Positions 29,001 to 41,115 of a stretch of 64,000 bases of DNA are shown piece by piece; the stretch's first letter is position 1, and every line of letters begins with the position of its first letter. The stretch spans positions 69,902,041 to 69,966,040 of the forward strand of contig CM077598.1 of NCBI GenBank assembly GCA_039654915.1, in the 5' to 3' direction. The notes beneath the pieces are model-generated. The model had not been told where the DNA came from. It did no database searches and saw nothing but the letters and a program-made list of their open reading frames with translations. The DNA is from Aquilaria yunnanensis. Lineage: Eukaryota; Streptophyta; Magnoliopsida; Malvales; Thymelaeaceae. A program made the translations under genes and the position numbers.

Positions 29001-30281
29001 CACCCGAGCATCTCAGTGCTGAGCATAGCGACCTCGGGAAAGGGATGGAAAGATCCCATAAAAAGATACCTCGCAGAAAGTGTGCTCCCCGAAGACCCCG
29101 GCGACGCTGCAAGAGTTCGAAGACGCTCCGGCTGATTCTTCCTGATTGGCGAAGAGTTAAACCGACAGGGATATGCAAACCCGCTGCAAAGATGCGTGGA
29201 TGAAGAGGATACTGGAATGGTCCTTGAGGAGGTCCACGAAGGCATGTGTGGTTCACATATTGGAACTGATGCCCTTGCGGCGGTGATACTTCGCCAAGGA
29301 TACTTCTGGCCTACCCTGAGAAAGGATGCAAGGCAGTTCGTCCAAAAATGCGGTAGTTGCCAGAAAGACGCGAACATCCAGAGGGCACCCTCGGAAATGG
29401 TAACCTCGGCTGACTACCCCTGGCCCTTCGCAGTCTGGGGCATAGACCTTATTGGGCCACTCCCTTCAGCGCCCGAAGGCGTGAAATTCTGCGTGGTAGC
29501 AGTAGACTATTTCTCCAAATGGGTCGAGGCAGAACCTCTAGCAACTATCTCGGCAAAAGAAGTGCAAAAGTTTGTATGGAAGAACATAGTATGCAGATTC
29601 GGCATACCGAGGGTACTAGTGGCTGATAATGGATCCCAATTCATAGACAAAGGATTCTGGGAATTTATCAGCGACCTCGGAATGAAAATGCACGTCGCCC
29701 CAGTAGCTCACCCCCAAAGCAACGGGCAGGTGGAGGTATCTAACAGGACCATAAAAGATGGCCTAAAAAAGAGACTGGGGGAAGCAAAAGGGAAATGGCC
29801 AGGAGAACTCCAAAGCGTGTTATGGAGTTACCGAACGACGCCCCGAAGAGCCACAGGGGAGACTCCCTTCTCACTTGTCTTTGGAACAGAGGCCATCATC
29901 CCTATCGAGATAGTTAGACCATCAGTACGGGTGCAAGTATTTGATGAAGGTGGAAACGACCTCGGCCTAAGAACGAAGCTCGACCTCATCGGCGAACACA
30001 GAGAAATAGCTGAGCTGAGAAGAAAAGCTTTCCAGCAAAGAGTGGCCACGGCTATAAATTTACGAGCCAGGCCAAAAGAAATCAAAAAAGGGGACCTCGT
30101 TCTCCGAAAGACTGACTTTGCACCCCGAAAGCCATCTCACGGGGTATTTCGCACGAACTGGGAAGGACCTTTTCTGGTTCTTGCTGAAGTACGAAAAGGC
30201 GTGTACAAACTTGGTGATGCCGAAGGCGTAGAATTGAAAAACACTTGGCACAAGGACGCCTTGAGAAAATTCTACGCCTAA
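26051..30281 (+). pseudogene. Protease, RT, RNase H and integrase of element E, broken
   Basis: In order: zinc-knuckle-like FCQFHRDHGHDTEDC (about 26240-26290), basic linker, protease VLLDDGPN (the family has DDGSN), RT with LRMCIDLRNLNDACPKDS, MPFGLKNAGATYQRL and YVDDMIVKS, RNase H from EWTMHVDGASG, integrase zinc finger, WGIDLIGPLP, VADNGSQF, NGQVEVSN and C-terminal module to RKFYA. Lesions: a 1-bp deletion near 26582 shifts the frame, GAA to TAA at about 28543, a 36-bp in-frame deletion near 28735 in RNase H bounded by GGC repeats, and CGA to TGA at 29133-29135. From 29196 the integrase is open for 361 codons. The product would be the polyprotein for cDNA synthesis and integration; this copy cannot make it. 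Confidence 0.87.
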
Positions 30282-30938
30282 GCTTGAGCGAAGGAATTAT
30301 ACTGTACAAAAAATATTCTAAGTACAGAAGTGTCTTGAGAAAATTTCTTAAGTGCAGAATTGTACAGAATTCCGTGAAGATGTTCGCCACAAGCACAGAT
30401 ATGACTTTCCAAAGTCCCTTGAGCCATCACGCTCAGGAAAGATGGGAAAATCTCTCAGCAGTACTCACCGTAATAAGCGCAGAGGCAGTTTTCCAAAGTC
30501 CCTTGAGCCATCACGCTCGGGAAAAATGGAAAACAAAAAAATCTCGCAAAAGGTTTCTTAAATCTCTTGAGCGAACATGCTCAAGACAAGGGGAAATGAA
30601 AAATTTTGACTAAGGGGTTTCCGAAGTCCCTCGAGCCAACGTGTTCGGGACAAAATGGAAATGCAAAAACCTGCAAAAAGACTTAGTCGAATTTTTCAGA
30701 CTTTCCAAAAAGCCTCTTGAGCGAATAGGCTCGGCCAATGGAAAGATCTTTCACACTTAGTCAAGTTTCTTTGATCGCAGGTTTTCCGAAGTCTCTTGAG
30801 CAAATGTGTTCGGGGCAATGGAAAAAACACTTAGCCAAAAAAGATCTTCATTTACAATGATCAGGCTTACAAAGAAAAAGTGCCCGAAGAAGGAGCACAG
30901 AAATGAAGAGGAAAAAAGGAAAAGGCCCCTAAAATAGC
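30282..30938. repeat. Spacer with minisatellite in element E
   Basis: Between pol and the antisense gene the motif seen in B and C occurs here in reverse reading: AAGTCCCTTGAGCCATCACG and variants with GAGCGAACATGCTC, about six units between 30400 and 30815, spaced 60-95 bp. Unit order and linkers match B, so B and E share one array state and C is expanded. I see no gene in the flanks. Confidence 0.75.
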
Positions 30939-33374
30939 CTAAGGGTTCTTGGCGTCCCGGGAGCCACCAGCCTTTGTGCCCTTTTCCACCACCTTCGGCG
31001 CCGGAATTGTGGAAGGCAGGTTCAGGTGCTCGATTTTGGACCAGGACCACCGAGGCCCCTCGGGAATGTTGAGAGCTTCCAAAAAAGAGAGGTCCAGACC
31101 TGGGAACCTCTCAAGGACTTGGTACCGAGCAAGGCAGAATCCATCTTGGAAGGCGACCTTGGTCATTTGGTCGGATTTGTCCTTCTCAACCTCAAGGTCC
31201 ACGAACTTGTCCTTCAAGTCTGCAACCTCCTTCTTCAGCGCCTTCACCCTCTTCTTCGCATCAGGCTACTTCTTTAAAGACTGGACCTTGGCTTCGAGAA
31301 CTTTCTTCTCACTCACCAATGACCGAATGAGATTGTCAGAATCTAACTTATCTTTGAGAAGGTCTTGGTTGGCAGCGAGCATCCCTTTCACCTGATCGCC
31401 GAGGTCAGCAATCTCTAGGGAGGAGTTCTTCTCAAGATCTTCCTTCTCCTTCCGGAACTCCTCCCGAATGGCAGCAACTTCTTTCTTCGCAGCATCTGAC
31501 AGCTGCTAGTTCTTGGCGATCAATGCCGAGCGCGTGGCCTTCGCTTTCTCTAGGGTCTCTAAGGCCGTAGCTCGGAACGCCGAATGCCTGGCTACCCAAA
31601 CTCAGAGAAAGCCGGCGTACCCCATCAGCTGCAAAAAGATGAACGCAAGGTCAGTAAGAGCCAAGCACTTAGGAAAAATTGAAGGGAAAAATGTGTGAAG
31701 AACATACCTGAGCAGCATGCTTGGTGACTTTCGCGGCAAGGGTGTCATCGTCCGGATGGGCCGCCGCAATAGCCTTGAAGGAGGCCTCAGTAAGCACCCC
31801 CTTCGAAATCTGTTTCGCCATTTCAGGACAATCTTCGGAGTACAATTTCATGTCCTCCGTGAATGTTCAGAAAGGCTCTTTTGGTATCTTTCCTTGCGGG
31901 ACTTTGGCGTCGCGAAGGGCCCGCGCCTTCGCGTGTTTGGCTGCCCAGTTCGGGGTAAGCAACTCCCCTGCGTGGTGAAAATGAGAAGCAGGTCAGAGAC
32001 AAAGGAAAATTCAGAAAAACAAAAAGAGCCATAGTTGTTCTGAAAGAAACAGACCTGGCGGCACTACGAATACGGCGTCCTCGGAATCCTCAGACTCGTC
32101 GGTCGAAATCGCCTTGTTTTTCCTCTTACGCCGCTCCTCGGCAGAAGGAGCCTCTGCCACGGCCTCCAGAAGGGCCTGCGGCGCAGAAGGGCTCTGGGGA
32201 GGGACGTCGGCGGAAGAAACTTCAGCAGCGGCAGGGACTTCGGCAGCTGCCTCAGACGCCGGAATCTCAGCTGTACCAGGCTCCTCGGCAGCGTCCTCGA
32301 AAATTTCCTCCAGAGGAACCTGGGCAGTTTTCTTTGCCCGTTTCGCTGAAGGCCCAGCGCCAGTCGACTTCCACCTTCGGGAAGCCGCCTTCTTTGTCTG
32401 ATCGCCCTTCTCCACCTGGCCGGGGAAAAGGGACTTGTAAAATGCAGCAGTCCCGTCGCCCATTTCTGAAAAAGGAAAAAGACATCAGCGTAAGTCCGAG
32501 GAAAAAACAGCAAGGGAGTAGAAGACAACTCACTTTCGACAAGCGTTTCGAAAGAAATTTCCTCCTTAAGAAGCTTGACAAACCAGGAATCGTTCCCAGT
32601 GATGGCAGGAGCTGGCATCTCGAGGTCGGTCTCGTGCTCCTTAACCACCTTTAACTCCCGGAGGACCTCTTCGGTCATCAACCTCCAGTTGATAGGGAAG
32701 GGGTACAGAGAGCGCGGCGCGACCTCGGGAGCCCAGTCAGAGACGGCGCGGATGCGGCCGTCGAAGTCCGCGAAACTGGAAGCCAACTCTGGAGTCAGCA
32801 ACAACCTTGGATCAACGACGTCCACATCTAGCCTTCCCTGAGCCCATTTGGTCGGAACATACGACCAGGCCTCCTCCATCTTCAGGAAGAAGAATTTCTG
32901 TTGCCACCCCCGCCAGCTGTCCTTGGTGGCGAAGGTGAACTTGAATTTTTTGTTCTCGGATCCCCGAGGTAGCATAAAATAGAAGCCACCCTTCGGGACC
33001 ACAAAGAGCTTGTAGTACTGCATGAAGATTATAAAATGGGGTTTTATCCCGAACACGCCACACATACAGAGGAAGGCGTTAAAATAGCAGAACGAGTTCG
33101 GGGGAAGCTGGTTCACAGCAATGCCATGAAATTGGCAGAACTCGCAAACCATCTTCAGGGGAGGATACCGAAGTCCGGCCTTCAGCTAGGCTCGGAAAAT
33201 GGTAACCTCGTTACTATGGTTTGAAAAAGCATAATCGCTAGAGCGAGGCAGCCTAGTAATGGCGTAAGAGGGAAGAAAGAACTTTTTCTTCCACCTCTCT
33301 AGTTTTGCGGGGGTGGTGCAACAAGGATGGGCTAAAAGAGGCTGCCAGCTCTCAGGGATAGGCATTTTCAACAT
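30939..33374 (-). pseudogene. Antisense four-exon gene of element E, broken
   Basis: Reading leftward: exon 1 33374-32534, exon 2 32465-32055, exon 3 31967-31708, exon 4 31628-30939, with GT-AG introns at the same places as in B and C. Exon 1 has PESWQPLLAHPCCTT and VCEFCQFHGIAVNQLPP. Exon 4 is the Lys/Glu coiled coil ending in FQDGFCLARYQVLERF and a short tail. Lesions: TAG for Gln near 33184 (FRA*LKAG), Trp to TGA near 31868 in exon 3, and in exon 4 TAG in KN*QL near 31507 and TAG for Glu near 31266. The KN*QL stop is identical in B. Confidence 0.8.
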
Positions 33375-34130
33375 GAAAACGAGTTTGGAAAAGGCAAGAA
33401 AACAGTTTCCGAAAAAAACTCAAAAGAACAGAGGAATCAAAACACTCTGGAAAACAAAAACCCACCAAAAGATTTGCCAAAGTCTGAGGACACAGTCGTG
33501 AAAGTTGGCTAAAAAAAGCTCTGATAAAGGAAGCTCCGCCACAAAAAGGAAGAAAGTACGAAAAGAGGGGCAAAGCAGAGGAAAGAGTAGAAGTAAAAGC
33601 AAATGGGACTTATGATGGAATGGGCTATTTATAGGCCAAAGGTTGGTAACCGAAACGTCGTCATAAGTACCCTGTTGGAGGCGAACCGTCGCCGTAACTG
33701 CCCTCTGCACCTGAAAAGGCGCTCCCTCTGTAACCAACGCGACTCTCCTCCAATGGCAAAGCGCCACGTGTCAATCGCCGCGCCAAAACAGGGGATACAT
33801 CTTCTGACATCCCTAAAAAGCTAGGACACGTCGCTTAGACTGACACGCTTGGCCATCAGACACGACGTTACACAAACCTGCAAGAAGAAAAAGCAGGTTA
33901 CCTCGAGGACACCAAGAGACAGACTATGGCCAAACAGCCCATGACCTTCGGGCAAGAGGTGTATCTTCGGCACAGGCTCCGCCTCGAAGACACCGAAGAA
34001 CAGGCCAAGGCCGAACAGCCCATACCTTTGGGCAAGAGGTGCATCCTCAGAACAGGTTGAGCTTCCTAAGAGACTCCCAAGAACAACCTCGAAAAGAGAT
34101 GCAAAACCGAAGTCTTCACTTCGGCTTTCC
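33375..34130 (-). promoter_or_regulatory. Upstream region and TATA box of the antisense gene of E
   Basis: CTATTTATA at 33625-33633 is the reverse of TATAAATAG and lies about 255 bp before the ATG at 33374 (minus strand), in the same sequence context as in B and C. No convincing gene is present in the interval. It is the expected promoter of the antisense gene, by position and conservation. Confidence 0.55.
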
Positions 34131-34143
34131 AAAGGGGGGCATG
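34131..34143 (+). other. Polypurine tract of element E
   Basis: AAAGGGGGGCATG lies directly before the 3' LTR start TGATAGCC, as in B. Confidence 0.8.
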
Positions 34144-35021
34144 TGATAGCCAAAGGCTATCGCTTCTATCTGGCCGAACTCCCTGCCACAAGAATGGCCA
34201 GAAGAAACTGGCGCTACCCACGTGAAGGTGGGATCATACACCCCGGGAGATAGCCGAAGAGCTCCAAGCCCGGCATGCCAGGAAACTTGAGGATACTACT
34301 AGCCCCCCGTGGTTACAAACAGATCGCCTTGGGAAAAGAGGCACCAGCTATTGCGGGCCGAACATGATCTCCCCGAAGGCGGAGCTCCCTGAAGCTGGGT
34401 ACCCCCGAACTGAGGGCGTGTTTCCCGAAGAGGCACTGTCCGTACCAAAGGACGACTTCACCCAGGGACCTCGGGAGTACGGCAGGAGCATTTAAGGAAG
34501 CATTTAAGGAAGCCTCTGACACGTCCTTTCACAAACGTCATAAAGCCGCCACAATAGGCGCTCTGACACGCTGACGCCATCAAAATCACATCATGGCCCA
34601 TCTCAGCACAAGACTCAAGGCAACCTGCTACCAACTATCTGTCCCCTACGCCCAGAAACTCAGGGAACATCCGACCAAACACGTGTCGCGATCTGAACGG
34701 GCTAGGTACTCCTATAAATACTAGGAAATAAATACTTGGCAGCAGGCTGGTTGGCAAAGGTCTGACTCCCAGACTCTGAGAAAATCACCAGGCGAGACTT
34801 TTCAGCCCCTTTGTGCTATTTCCTCTGCCTCTTTCTCAGCCACCACTGACTTGGGCGTCGGAGGCTCCCCCCCCGGAAACACATTCCGGGGGCCTCCTAA
34901 CCCACTTTTTCTGAGCATCTCAGGTACACTCCCAAGGGCGAACCATCCTCCAGGCGTTCTTCCTCCTAGAAGTCTCTCCACCAGTCACCATGACTCTAAA
35001 CGATGAGGCCCCCGGCCATCA
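34144..35021 (+). repeat. 3' LTR of element E
   Basis: 878 bp, TGATAGCC...GGCCATCA. It is 12 bp longer than the 5' LTR because GCATTTAAGGAA is present twice near 34487-34511. The start carries the perfect GATAGCC-AAA-GGCTATC hairpin. An ATG near its end, equivalent to the gag start, is followed outside the element by F's LTR, so the short frame there is not a gene. Confidence 0.93.
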
Positions 35022-35144
35022 TGTTGCTTTTCTGAGTACTTGCAGTCCTTCTCCCATCGGAGGCCCCTCATCCAGGCATTCCCTCACCGAAAGTTCCTGC
35101 TCCAGGCTCACCATGCTGCACAACGAAGATGCGGAATGGCATCA
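35022..35144 (+). repeat. 5' LTR of element F, right part
   Basis: Continues F's 5' LTR after the insertion of E. It starts with E's target copy TGTTG (35022-35026) and matches 45165-45287 of the 3' LTR. It ends in GGAATGGCATCA directly before the primer site. Confidence 0.88.
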
Positions 35145-36290
35145 TTTAGCGCCGTCTGTACGAAACCGTTCCCAGGTCACTGCATAGAGATTCAGCATTC
35201 CAAAGACAAGGGGCTAACGAGGTCCCCCTCTACACCGGAGGCTCAATCGGCGGCCGAGCAGCCTACTGCAAAGACTTCTACACCGGAGCACGATCGCCCA
35301 CTAACAGTGATGTTAGGCTTCTTACAAGACTTCCAGCGCTCCATCGTCGCTGAAATGACTCAGCAAGTCAACTGGAGGTGGCCCCAACCTCCTTCGGTCC
35401 GAAGGGCCTCCCCCTCGGGAGTGCGCCGGGAGAGAAGCCCGAGGTCCACCCACTAGAGTTCCAAGAGTAAAGGCTCTCATGACACATCTTCGATGGAGGA
35501 CGTGCCCCCTAGGGCATGACCCACTAGAAAAAGGGCCCCAAAAGAAACTAGGACCTCCTGTCGGCGGAGTCCATCCCCGTACCGAAAGTCCCAGTCTCCT
35601 CGCCACTGAAGTTACTCTCCAAGAAGGAGAAGAAGTTCGCCATTGTCGGCGACCACCAGGCAGGAAGGGGAGGCTAACCCTCATGGACAAGATCCTTGGA
35701 AGACTGGAAAAGGTTGAGAGGCAGATCTCCTAAAAAATAGTCTGGTCAAGATTGTCCGACGCTTAAATCGGAGAAGAGTCACCCTTTGTACAGGAAGTGG
35801 TGGAGGCACCCATGCCTAGTGACTTCAGGGTGCCACGCTTGGAAACCTACGATGGGCGTAATGACAAAGTACAAGCGAAGCATGGTGCTCCATGGCATAG
35901 ATGACTCTACCCTCTGCAAGTGTTTCGACGTGACCCTCTCCGGTCCAACAATGGCATGGTATAACTCCCTGGCCCACGAAACCTTGTTGAGTTTCCAGGA
36001 GCTGTCTACTGCCTTCACCCAACAGTTAATTGGCAGCAGGCCAACGGCCAAGATGCCGTTGCAGATGTTTGACATAGTACAACAAAGTGGGGAAACCATT
36101 TGCAACTATGTCAAAATGTTCAACCAAGAAGCACTAAGCGTGCTCGACTTTCGTCTTGAGATTCACATCTTCACAAAGATAAGAGGACTTTGGAGAGACT
36201 CCCAACTCTTTTAAGAGTTCTCCAAGGGCCTCCCAGACACCCTCGGGGAGTTCTACTGAAGGGTCAAACAGCACATGAGGGCCGAATAGC
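35113..36290 (+). pseudogene. gag of element F, broken
   Basis: An ATG at 35113 in the LTR opens MLHNEDAEWHHLAPSV, the same through-primer-site start as in the other three elements, but it meets TAG at 35185-35187. The protein then continues in another frame (IQHSKDKGLTRSPSTPEAQ, VMLGFLQDFQRSIVAEMTQQV). Later parts in shifting frames include KYKRSMVLHGIDDSTLCKCFDVTLSGPTMAWYNSLAHETLLSFQELSTAFTQQLIGSRP and MFNQEALSVLDFRLEI. At least two frameshifts and several stops are present. A stretch of about 20 bases (ACATGAGGGCCGAATAGC) is duplicated near 36273-36305. Confidence 0.8.
35145..35166 (+). other. Primer binding site of element F (variant)
   Basis: TTTAGCGCCGTCTGTACGAA is the site of B, C and E with changes, among them G to A at the fourth base, which would weaken pairing to a GGCGCCA end. 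It could be a decayed site. Confidence 0.7.
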
Positions 36291-36292
36291 AC

Positions 36293-37797
36293 ATGAGGGC
36301 CGAAGAACTCAGAATGGGGGAACCAAAGGCGGAACACCCTAGGCCCAAAGGACCAAGCCACCAGCCTCGTTACCAAAATGAGGTTGGAGGAAGGCCCCGA
36401 AAACAAATGGGTAAAAGGCCAATGACGTTCACTCCCCTGAACGCCATGAGGGCCAACATTCTCATGGCCTTAGAAAGGCAAGGGAGTACAGTTTCAAGGC
36501 CAAAGGCCATGACTGCGGAAAACAAGAAGAACATGAAGAAGTTTTGCCAATTCCACCAAGATCATGGCCATGACACCGAAGACTGCTCCAAGCTGAGGAA
36601 GTACGTCGAGTCTCTGATAAAGCAAGTTCAACTTTGCCGGTACTTGCGAATGCCTTCTCCGAATGGGACAAAGGAAGAACAAAGAATGGGGGATAAGGAG
36701 GACTATGATTCCGACAGACGTCGTGACCGAAGTCCTCGAAAGAATCTGCCACCATCAGCAGGGGTCATCCAAACCATCACTACAGGGATACCCTTGGCTG
36801 AGAGGAAAAGAAAGATAAGAAAAATCTCCATAACGGAGTATGGGAACTCACCGAACAGGCTTATTCGCAAAGACGGGTCCACTGTGAAGTTCCCCCATGA
36901 TGACCCACTCCTTGTCATGGCAAGGATAGGGAGTTGGGACGTCAAAAAAGTACTTCTAGACGACGGCTCCAACACCGACGTCATCTTCTCGCACCAACTG
37001 CCTAACTTAGGCATTTCAAAAGGTGACCTCAACACTGTCAATTCCCCCACCTTCGGGGTTGGGCCATCCGAGCTCCCTGTCCTTGGATACATCAATTTGC
37101 CGCTAATGCTGAAAGGGACCTCGTCTCAAAGTCAGGAGGAACTGTTCGCCTCCATTATGGCAAGGTTCATCATCATTGACGTTCCCTCATCATACAATGC
37201 CATCCTTAGAAGGCAAACTCAAGGCAATCTCTACATCCACCCAGATGTAAAGTACTTAACAGTCACCTTCGCAACTAAAGAAGAAGAAGCAGAGATCTTC
37301 ATTGACCAATCCGAGGTCAGGAGGGTCTTCACCAAGGCTAGACAAAGCCCAACGAAGGTCCAAGTGTAGATTTTGGCTACTGAAGGAGCCGTCATGACAG
37401 GCGAAGAAACAGCAAAAGAGGGAGTAGAGGAGTTGGAAAAGTAGAAATAGAAGATGTAGAGCTGGTCCCCGGCCGGAACACCCGAGTGGGGAAAAAATTG
37501 GCCAAGGGTGACAAAGAGAGGCCTCTATGCTTCTTGTTAATGAACAAAGATCTATTCGCCTACTCTCCGAAAGACATGCCTGAGGTCGACCTCGGCATAA
37601 TCCACCATAGCCTCAAAGTACGCCCTGACGCAAGGCCGGTTCGGCAGAAAAAATGAAACCTATCGGTTCATAAAAACTCCTTCATTAAAACCGAAGTTAA
37701 GTGCCTGATTGAGGTAGGGGTAATAGAAAAAGTTAAATACCCCGAATGGCTCAGCAATGTGGTTATCACCACAAAAGAAGAGAGTGAAAAGCTCTGA
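36293..37797 (+). pseudogene. gag end and protease of element F
   Basis: An open stretch of 358 codons (36293-37369) encodes AEELRM at the gag end, a zinc-knuckle-like FCQFHQDHGHDTEDC, a basic linker (YDSDRRRDRSPRK), and the protease with VLLDDGSNTDVIF and PSELPVLGYINLPL. It ends at TAG 37367-37369. From 37370 to 37797 the RT leader (AYSPKDMPEVDLGIIHHSL) is recognisable but holds several stops, the last TGA at 37795-37797 replacing an Arg codon (KLRMC in the sister copies). Confidence 0.82.
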
Positions 37798-40637
37798 ATG
37801 TGCATCAATTTTTGGAACCTGAATGATGCCTATTCAAAGGACTCCTACCCTTTGCCAGCTGTAGACCAATTAGGGGATTCAACCGTCAAATACGGTCTTC
37901 TCAGTTTCCTCGATGCCTTCAGCGGGTATCATCAAATTCGGATGAACCCCGAAGATGAAGAAAAAACCACCTTCATCACCGAAGTTGGTACCTACTGCTA
38001 TGCCAGAATGCCCTTCGAGCTTAAGAACGCAGGGGCTACATATCAGAGGTTGATGAATAAAGTGTTCGACTGCCAGATCGGGAAGAACATAGAAGCGTAT
38101 GTCGATGATATGATAGTTAAAAGCAGAATTCCTAGTAATCATACCTTGGACTTAGACGAAACCTTCCAACGACTTCGAGAGTTCGGCATTCACCTTAATC
38201 CCGAGAAGTGCGTGTTTACAGTGAGCGCAGGTAAGTTCCTCAGGTTCATGGTGTCAGAAAGGGGAATAGAAGCCAACCCCGAAAAGGTCAAAGCCTTGTT
38301 AGGATTTCGAAAACCTACAACCACTAAAGATATACAAAGGCTTATCGGAAGAATCACTTCCCTTATTAGATTCATTTCCAGGTTTGGCAACCGATGTCGA
38401 CCATTCTTCAAGGTGCTTACAAAAGCAACCAAAAGCCAAGGCAACTCCGGAACCGAGGAGCACCCTTGGAACCAAGAATGTCAGAAAGCTTGGGATGAGC
38501 TTAAAGGCCACCTAACTCATCTGCCAACACTTCGGCAACCTCGGGAAGGAGAACCTCTCATCCTCTACCTTGCCGTCACTCAAAAAGCTGTGAGTTCAGC
38601 CCTAGTGAAAGAAGATGGTGGGAGGCAGTGGCTAGTGTATTATGTAAGAAAGTCCCTGCACGGCACTGAGGTAAGGTACCCATTGCTCCAAAAAGCCATT
38701 TATGCCTTAGTACTCACAGGTAGGAGGCTACAGCCCTACTTTCAAGGACACGCCATCATTGTCCAAAGTAACCTACCTCTTCGTGACATAATGAAAAAGG
38801 TAGAGCATTCGGGAAGGCTGTCAAAATGGTGTGTCAAGCTCGAAGAATATGACATCACTTACGAGCCAAGAAGGGCAATAAAAGCCAAAGCATTGGCAGA
38901 CTTCATCGTCGAAGTTCCAGAAATCGAGAATGCTGAAGTTACCTCGGAAGACCTGATACGGATTGAACCAGAGTGGAAACTCTTTGTCAATGGAGCCTCA
39001 GGCGCCGAACACCGGAGTGGCTCTTCGGGGGCCCGAAGGTATGGAAGCCACCAAAGCCATCAAATTCGGTTTTGATGTCACCAATAACATCGCCGAATAT
39101 GAGGCCCTCATAGCAGGATTAAAACTAGCCAGAAAAGTTGGTGTGAGAAACCTTAAGGCCCACAGCGACTCACAACTAGTAGTCCAGCAAATGACTGGAG
39201 ATTACGCTGCAAAGGATCCAACCTTGGCAAAATATCATGACCTTGTCAAGAATCTCATTAAATAGTTTGACTCGGTACATATAGAAAACATGCCTCGTAG
39301 AGATAATGCTGAAGCTAACACCTTGGCCAAGTCCACGGAACCCACTGAGGTGCTGAGTCAACCCAGCATAGAGCTAATGTGCGTAGCAACCTCGGGAGAA
39401 GGATGGAAAGATTCCATCAAGAAATACTTTGCAACTTCGGCACTCCTCGAAGACCCTACCGAGGCCACAAAAGTGTGAAAACGCTCTAGGAGATACTTCC
39501 TCATCGGGGAGGAACTATACAGACAAGGGTATGCAAGTCCCTTGCAGAGGTGCAAACGTGAAGAGGATGTCAGAACAATCCTCGAAGAAGTTCATGAGGG
39601 GCCTGTGGTTCCCACATAGGAACAGACGCCCTCACCAGAGCACTACTTTGCCAAGGTTACTTTTGGCCTACCCTAAGAAAGGATGCAAGGCAATTTGTTC
39701 AAAAATGTGACAATTTCCAAAGACACGCCAACATCCAGAGGTTACCCTCGGAGAAGATAACTTCGGCAAATTACCCTTGCCCCTTCGCCATCTGGGGTAT
39801 TGACCTCATCGGACCTCTCCCAAGCGCCCCTGGTGGGGTGAAGTTTTGCATAGTTGCAGTAAACTACTTCACTAAAGGGATCGAAGCAGAGCCTTTGGCA
39901 TCGATCTCGGTGAAGGATACCCAAAAGTTCATCTAGAAGAACATCATATGTCGATTTGGCATACCAAAGGTAATAGTGGCAGACAATGGTACCCAGTTTC
40001 CTGACAAAAGGTTCCGAGAATTCCTGACTAACCTCGGCATAAAACTACACTTCGTCCCGGTAGCCCATCCTGAAAGTAATGGGCAAGTTGAGGTGTCCAA
40101 TAGGACAATAAAAGATGGCCTGAAGAAAGGGCTAAAAGCGGCAAAGGGGAAATGGCCAAGGGAACTCCCAAGTGTACTATGGAGTTATCGCACAACACCC
40201 CGAAGGGCCACAGGAGAAACTTCTTTCTCGCTCAGGTTTGGTACAAAAGCCATTATTCCTATTGAGGTCATACAGCCATCAGTAAGAATACAGCTGTTCG
40301 ACGAAGGAGGAAACAACCTTGGCTTGAGGGAAAAATTAGACCTCACCGAAGAACACCAAGAAATGGCCGAACTCGGGAGGAAGGCTTTTCAACAAAGAGT
40401 AGCTGATGCTACTAACTTGCATGCGAAGAAAAAAGGAATTAAGAAGGGGGACCTCGTCCTCCGAAAGGCCAAATTCAAGCCGTGAAGGCCATCAGATGGG
40501 GTACTTCGAGCAAACTGGGACGGACCTTATCTGGTCCTTGAGAAAATCAGCCCAGGGGACTACAAATTGGGCGACGCCAAAGGAGGAGAGTTGAGAAACA
40601 CTTGGCATTCAGATTCTTTCAAAAAATTCTACACTTA
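37798..40637 (+). pseudogene. RT, RNase H and integrase of element F, broken
   Basis: RT is open from 37798: DAFSGYHQIRMNPEDEEKT, MPFELKNAGATYQRL, AYVDDMIVKSRI (YVDD intact), connection and RNase H start EWKLFVNGASG, where D is replaced by N. A frameshift follows near 39010. RNase H goes on in the other frame (EYEALIAGLKLARKVGVRNLKAHSDSQLVV) to TAG at about 39263. The integrase shows the zinc-finger region with one frameshift, WGIDLIGPLP, MADNGTQF, NGQVEVSNRTIKDGL and a last TGA near 40483, then ends in KKFYT at 40637. This copy is dead. Confidence 0.82.
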
Positions 40638-41115
40638 GACATTTTTTTCTGAAGAAAAGCTTGGGATTACCCCTCTCCGAAATCGCCAGTAAACAAAAGT
40701 ATACGTGTCAATCGAATATGGTTTATAAACCGAATATGGTCACGTTGCTAGAAGGGGCTCCTAGCATATTGACTTTTAAAAAAAGTTTCCCAAATGTGCT
40801 AGCTCCCTAGCAAAGCCTAAGACTCGACGGAATACGTTCAAAAAAGTGAAAATGGTCGCTCCTTGTGTCACGGGAAAATGCTCCACATACTGGAAAATTT
40901 TTGCTAAGGGAAGAACAGTACGAAGCTTCCCGAATGCATGATTTTGAACATGGATGTTCACCAAAGACGCATACATAAAATCATACAAGCTTCCGAAGAA
41001 TGATGACCAACGAAAAAAATGGGAACTTAGCTAAATCTTTGAAAGAATTTTCATTCATAGCTCGAAGCAAAAGTGCAAAGGAGCAGGTTACAAGAAAAGA
41101 GAAAGAAGAAAAAGT
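40638..41115. other. Spacer between pol and antisense gene of F
   Basis: I see no gene and no copy of the minisatellite that fills this place in B, C and E. A short AATATGGTTTATAAACCGAATATGG inverted/direct pattern lies near 40717-40741. Confidence 0.6.

Larger units (their letters stand above)
23986..35021 (+). mobile_element. Complete Tat-like Ty3/gypsy element E
   Basis: An 11.0-kb plus-strand element with LTRs 23986-24851 and 34144-35021, inserted in the 5' LTR of F. Target duplications are CGTTG (23981-23985) and TGTTG (35022-35026), which differ by one C-to-T change. The LTRs differ at about 33 positions by hand count (near 3.8 percent) plus one 12-bp repeat unit, so E is older than C. 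Order: LTR, primer site, gag-protease-RT-RNase H-integrase (24820-30281), minisatellite, antisense gene, polypurine tract, LTR. gag-pol was one frame; it now has five stops, one frameshift and a 36-bp deletion. Confidence 0.95.
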
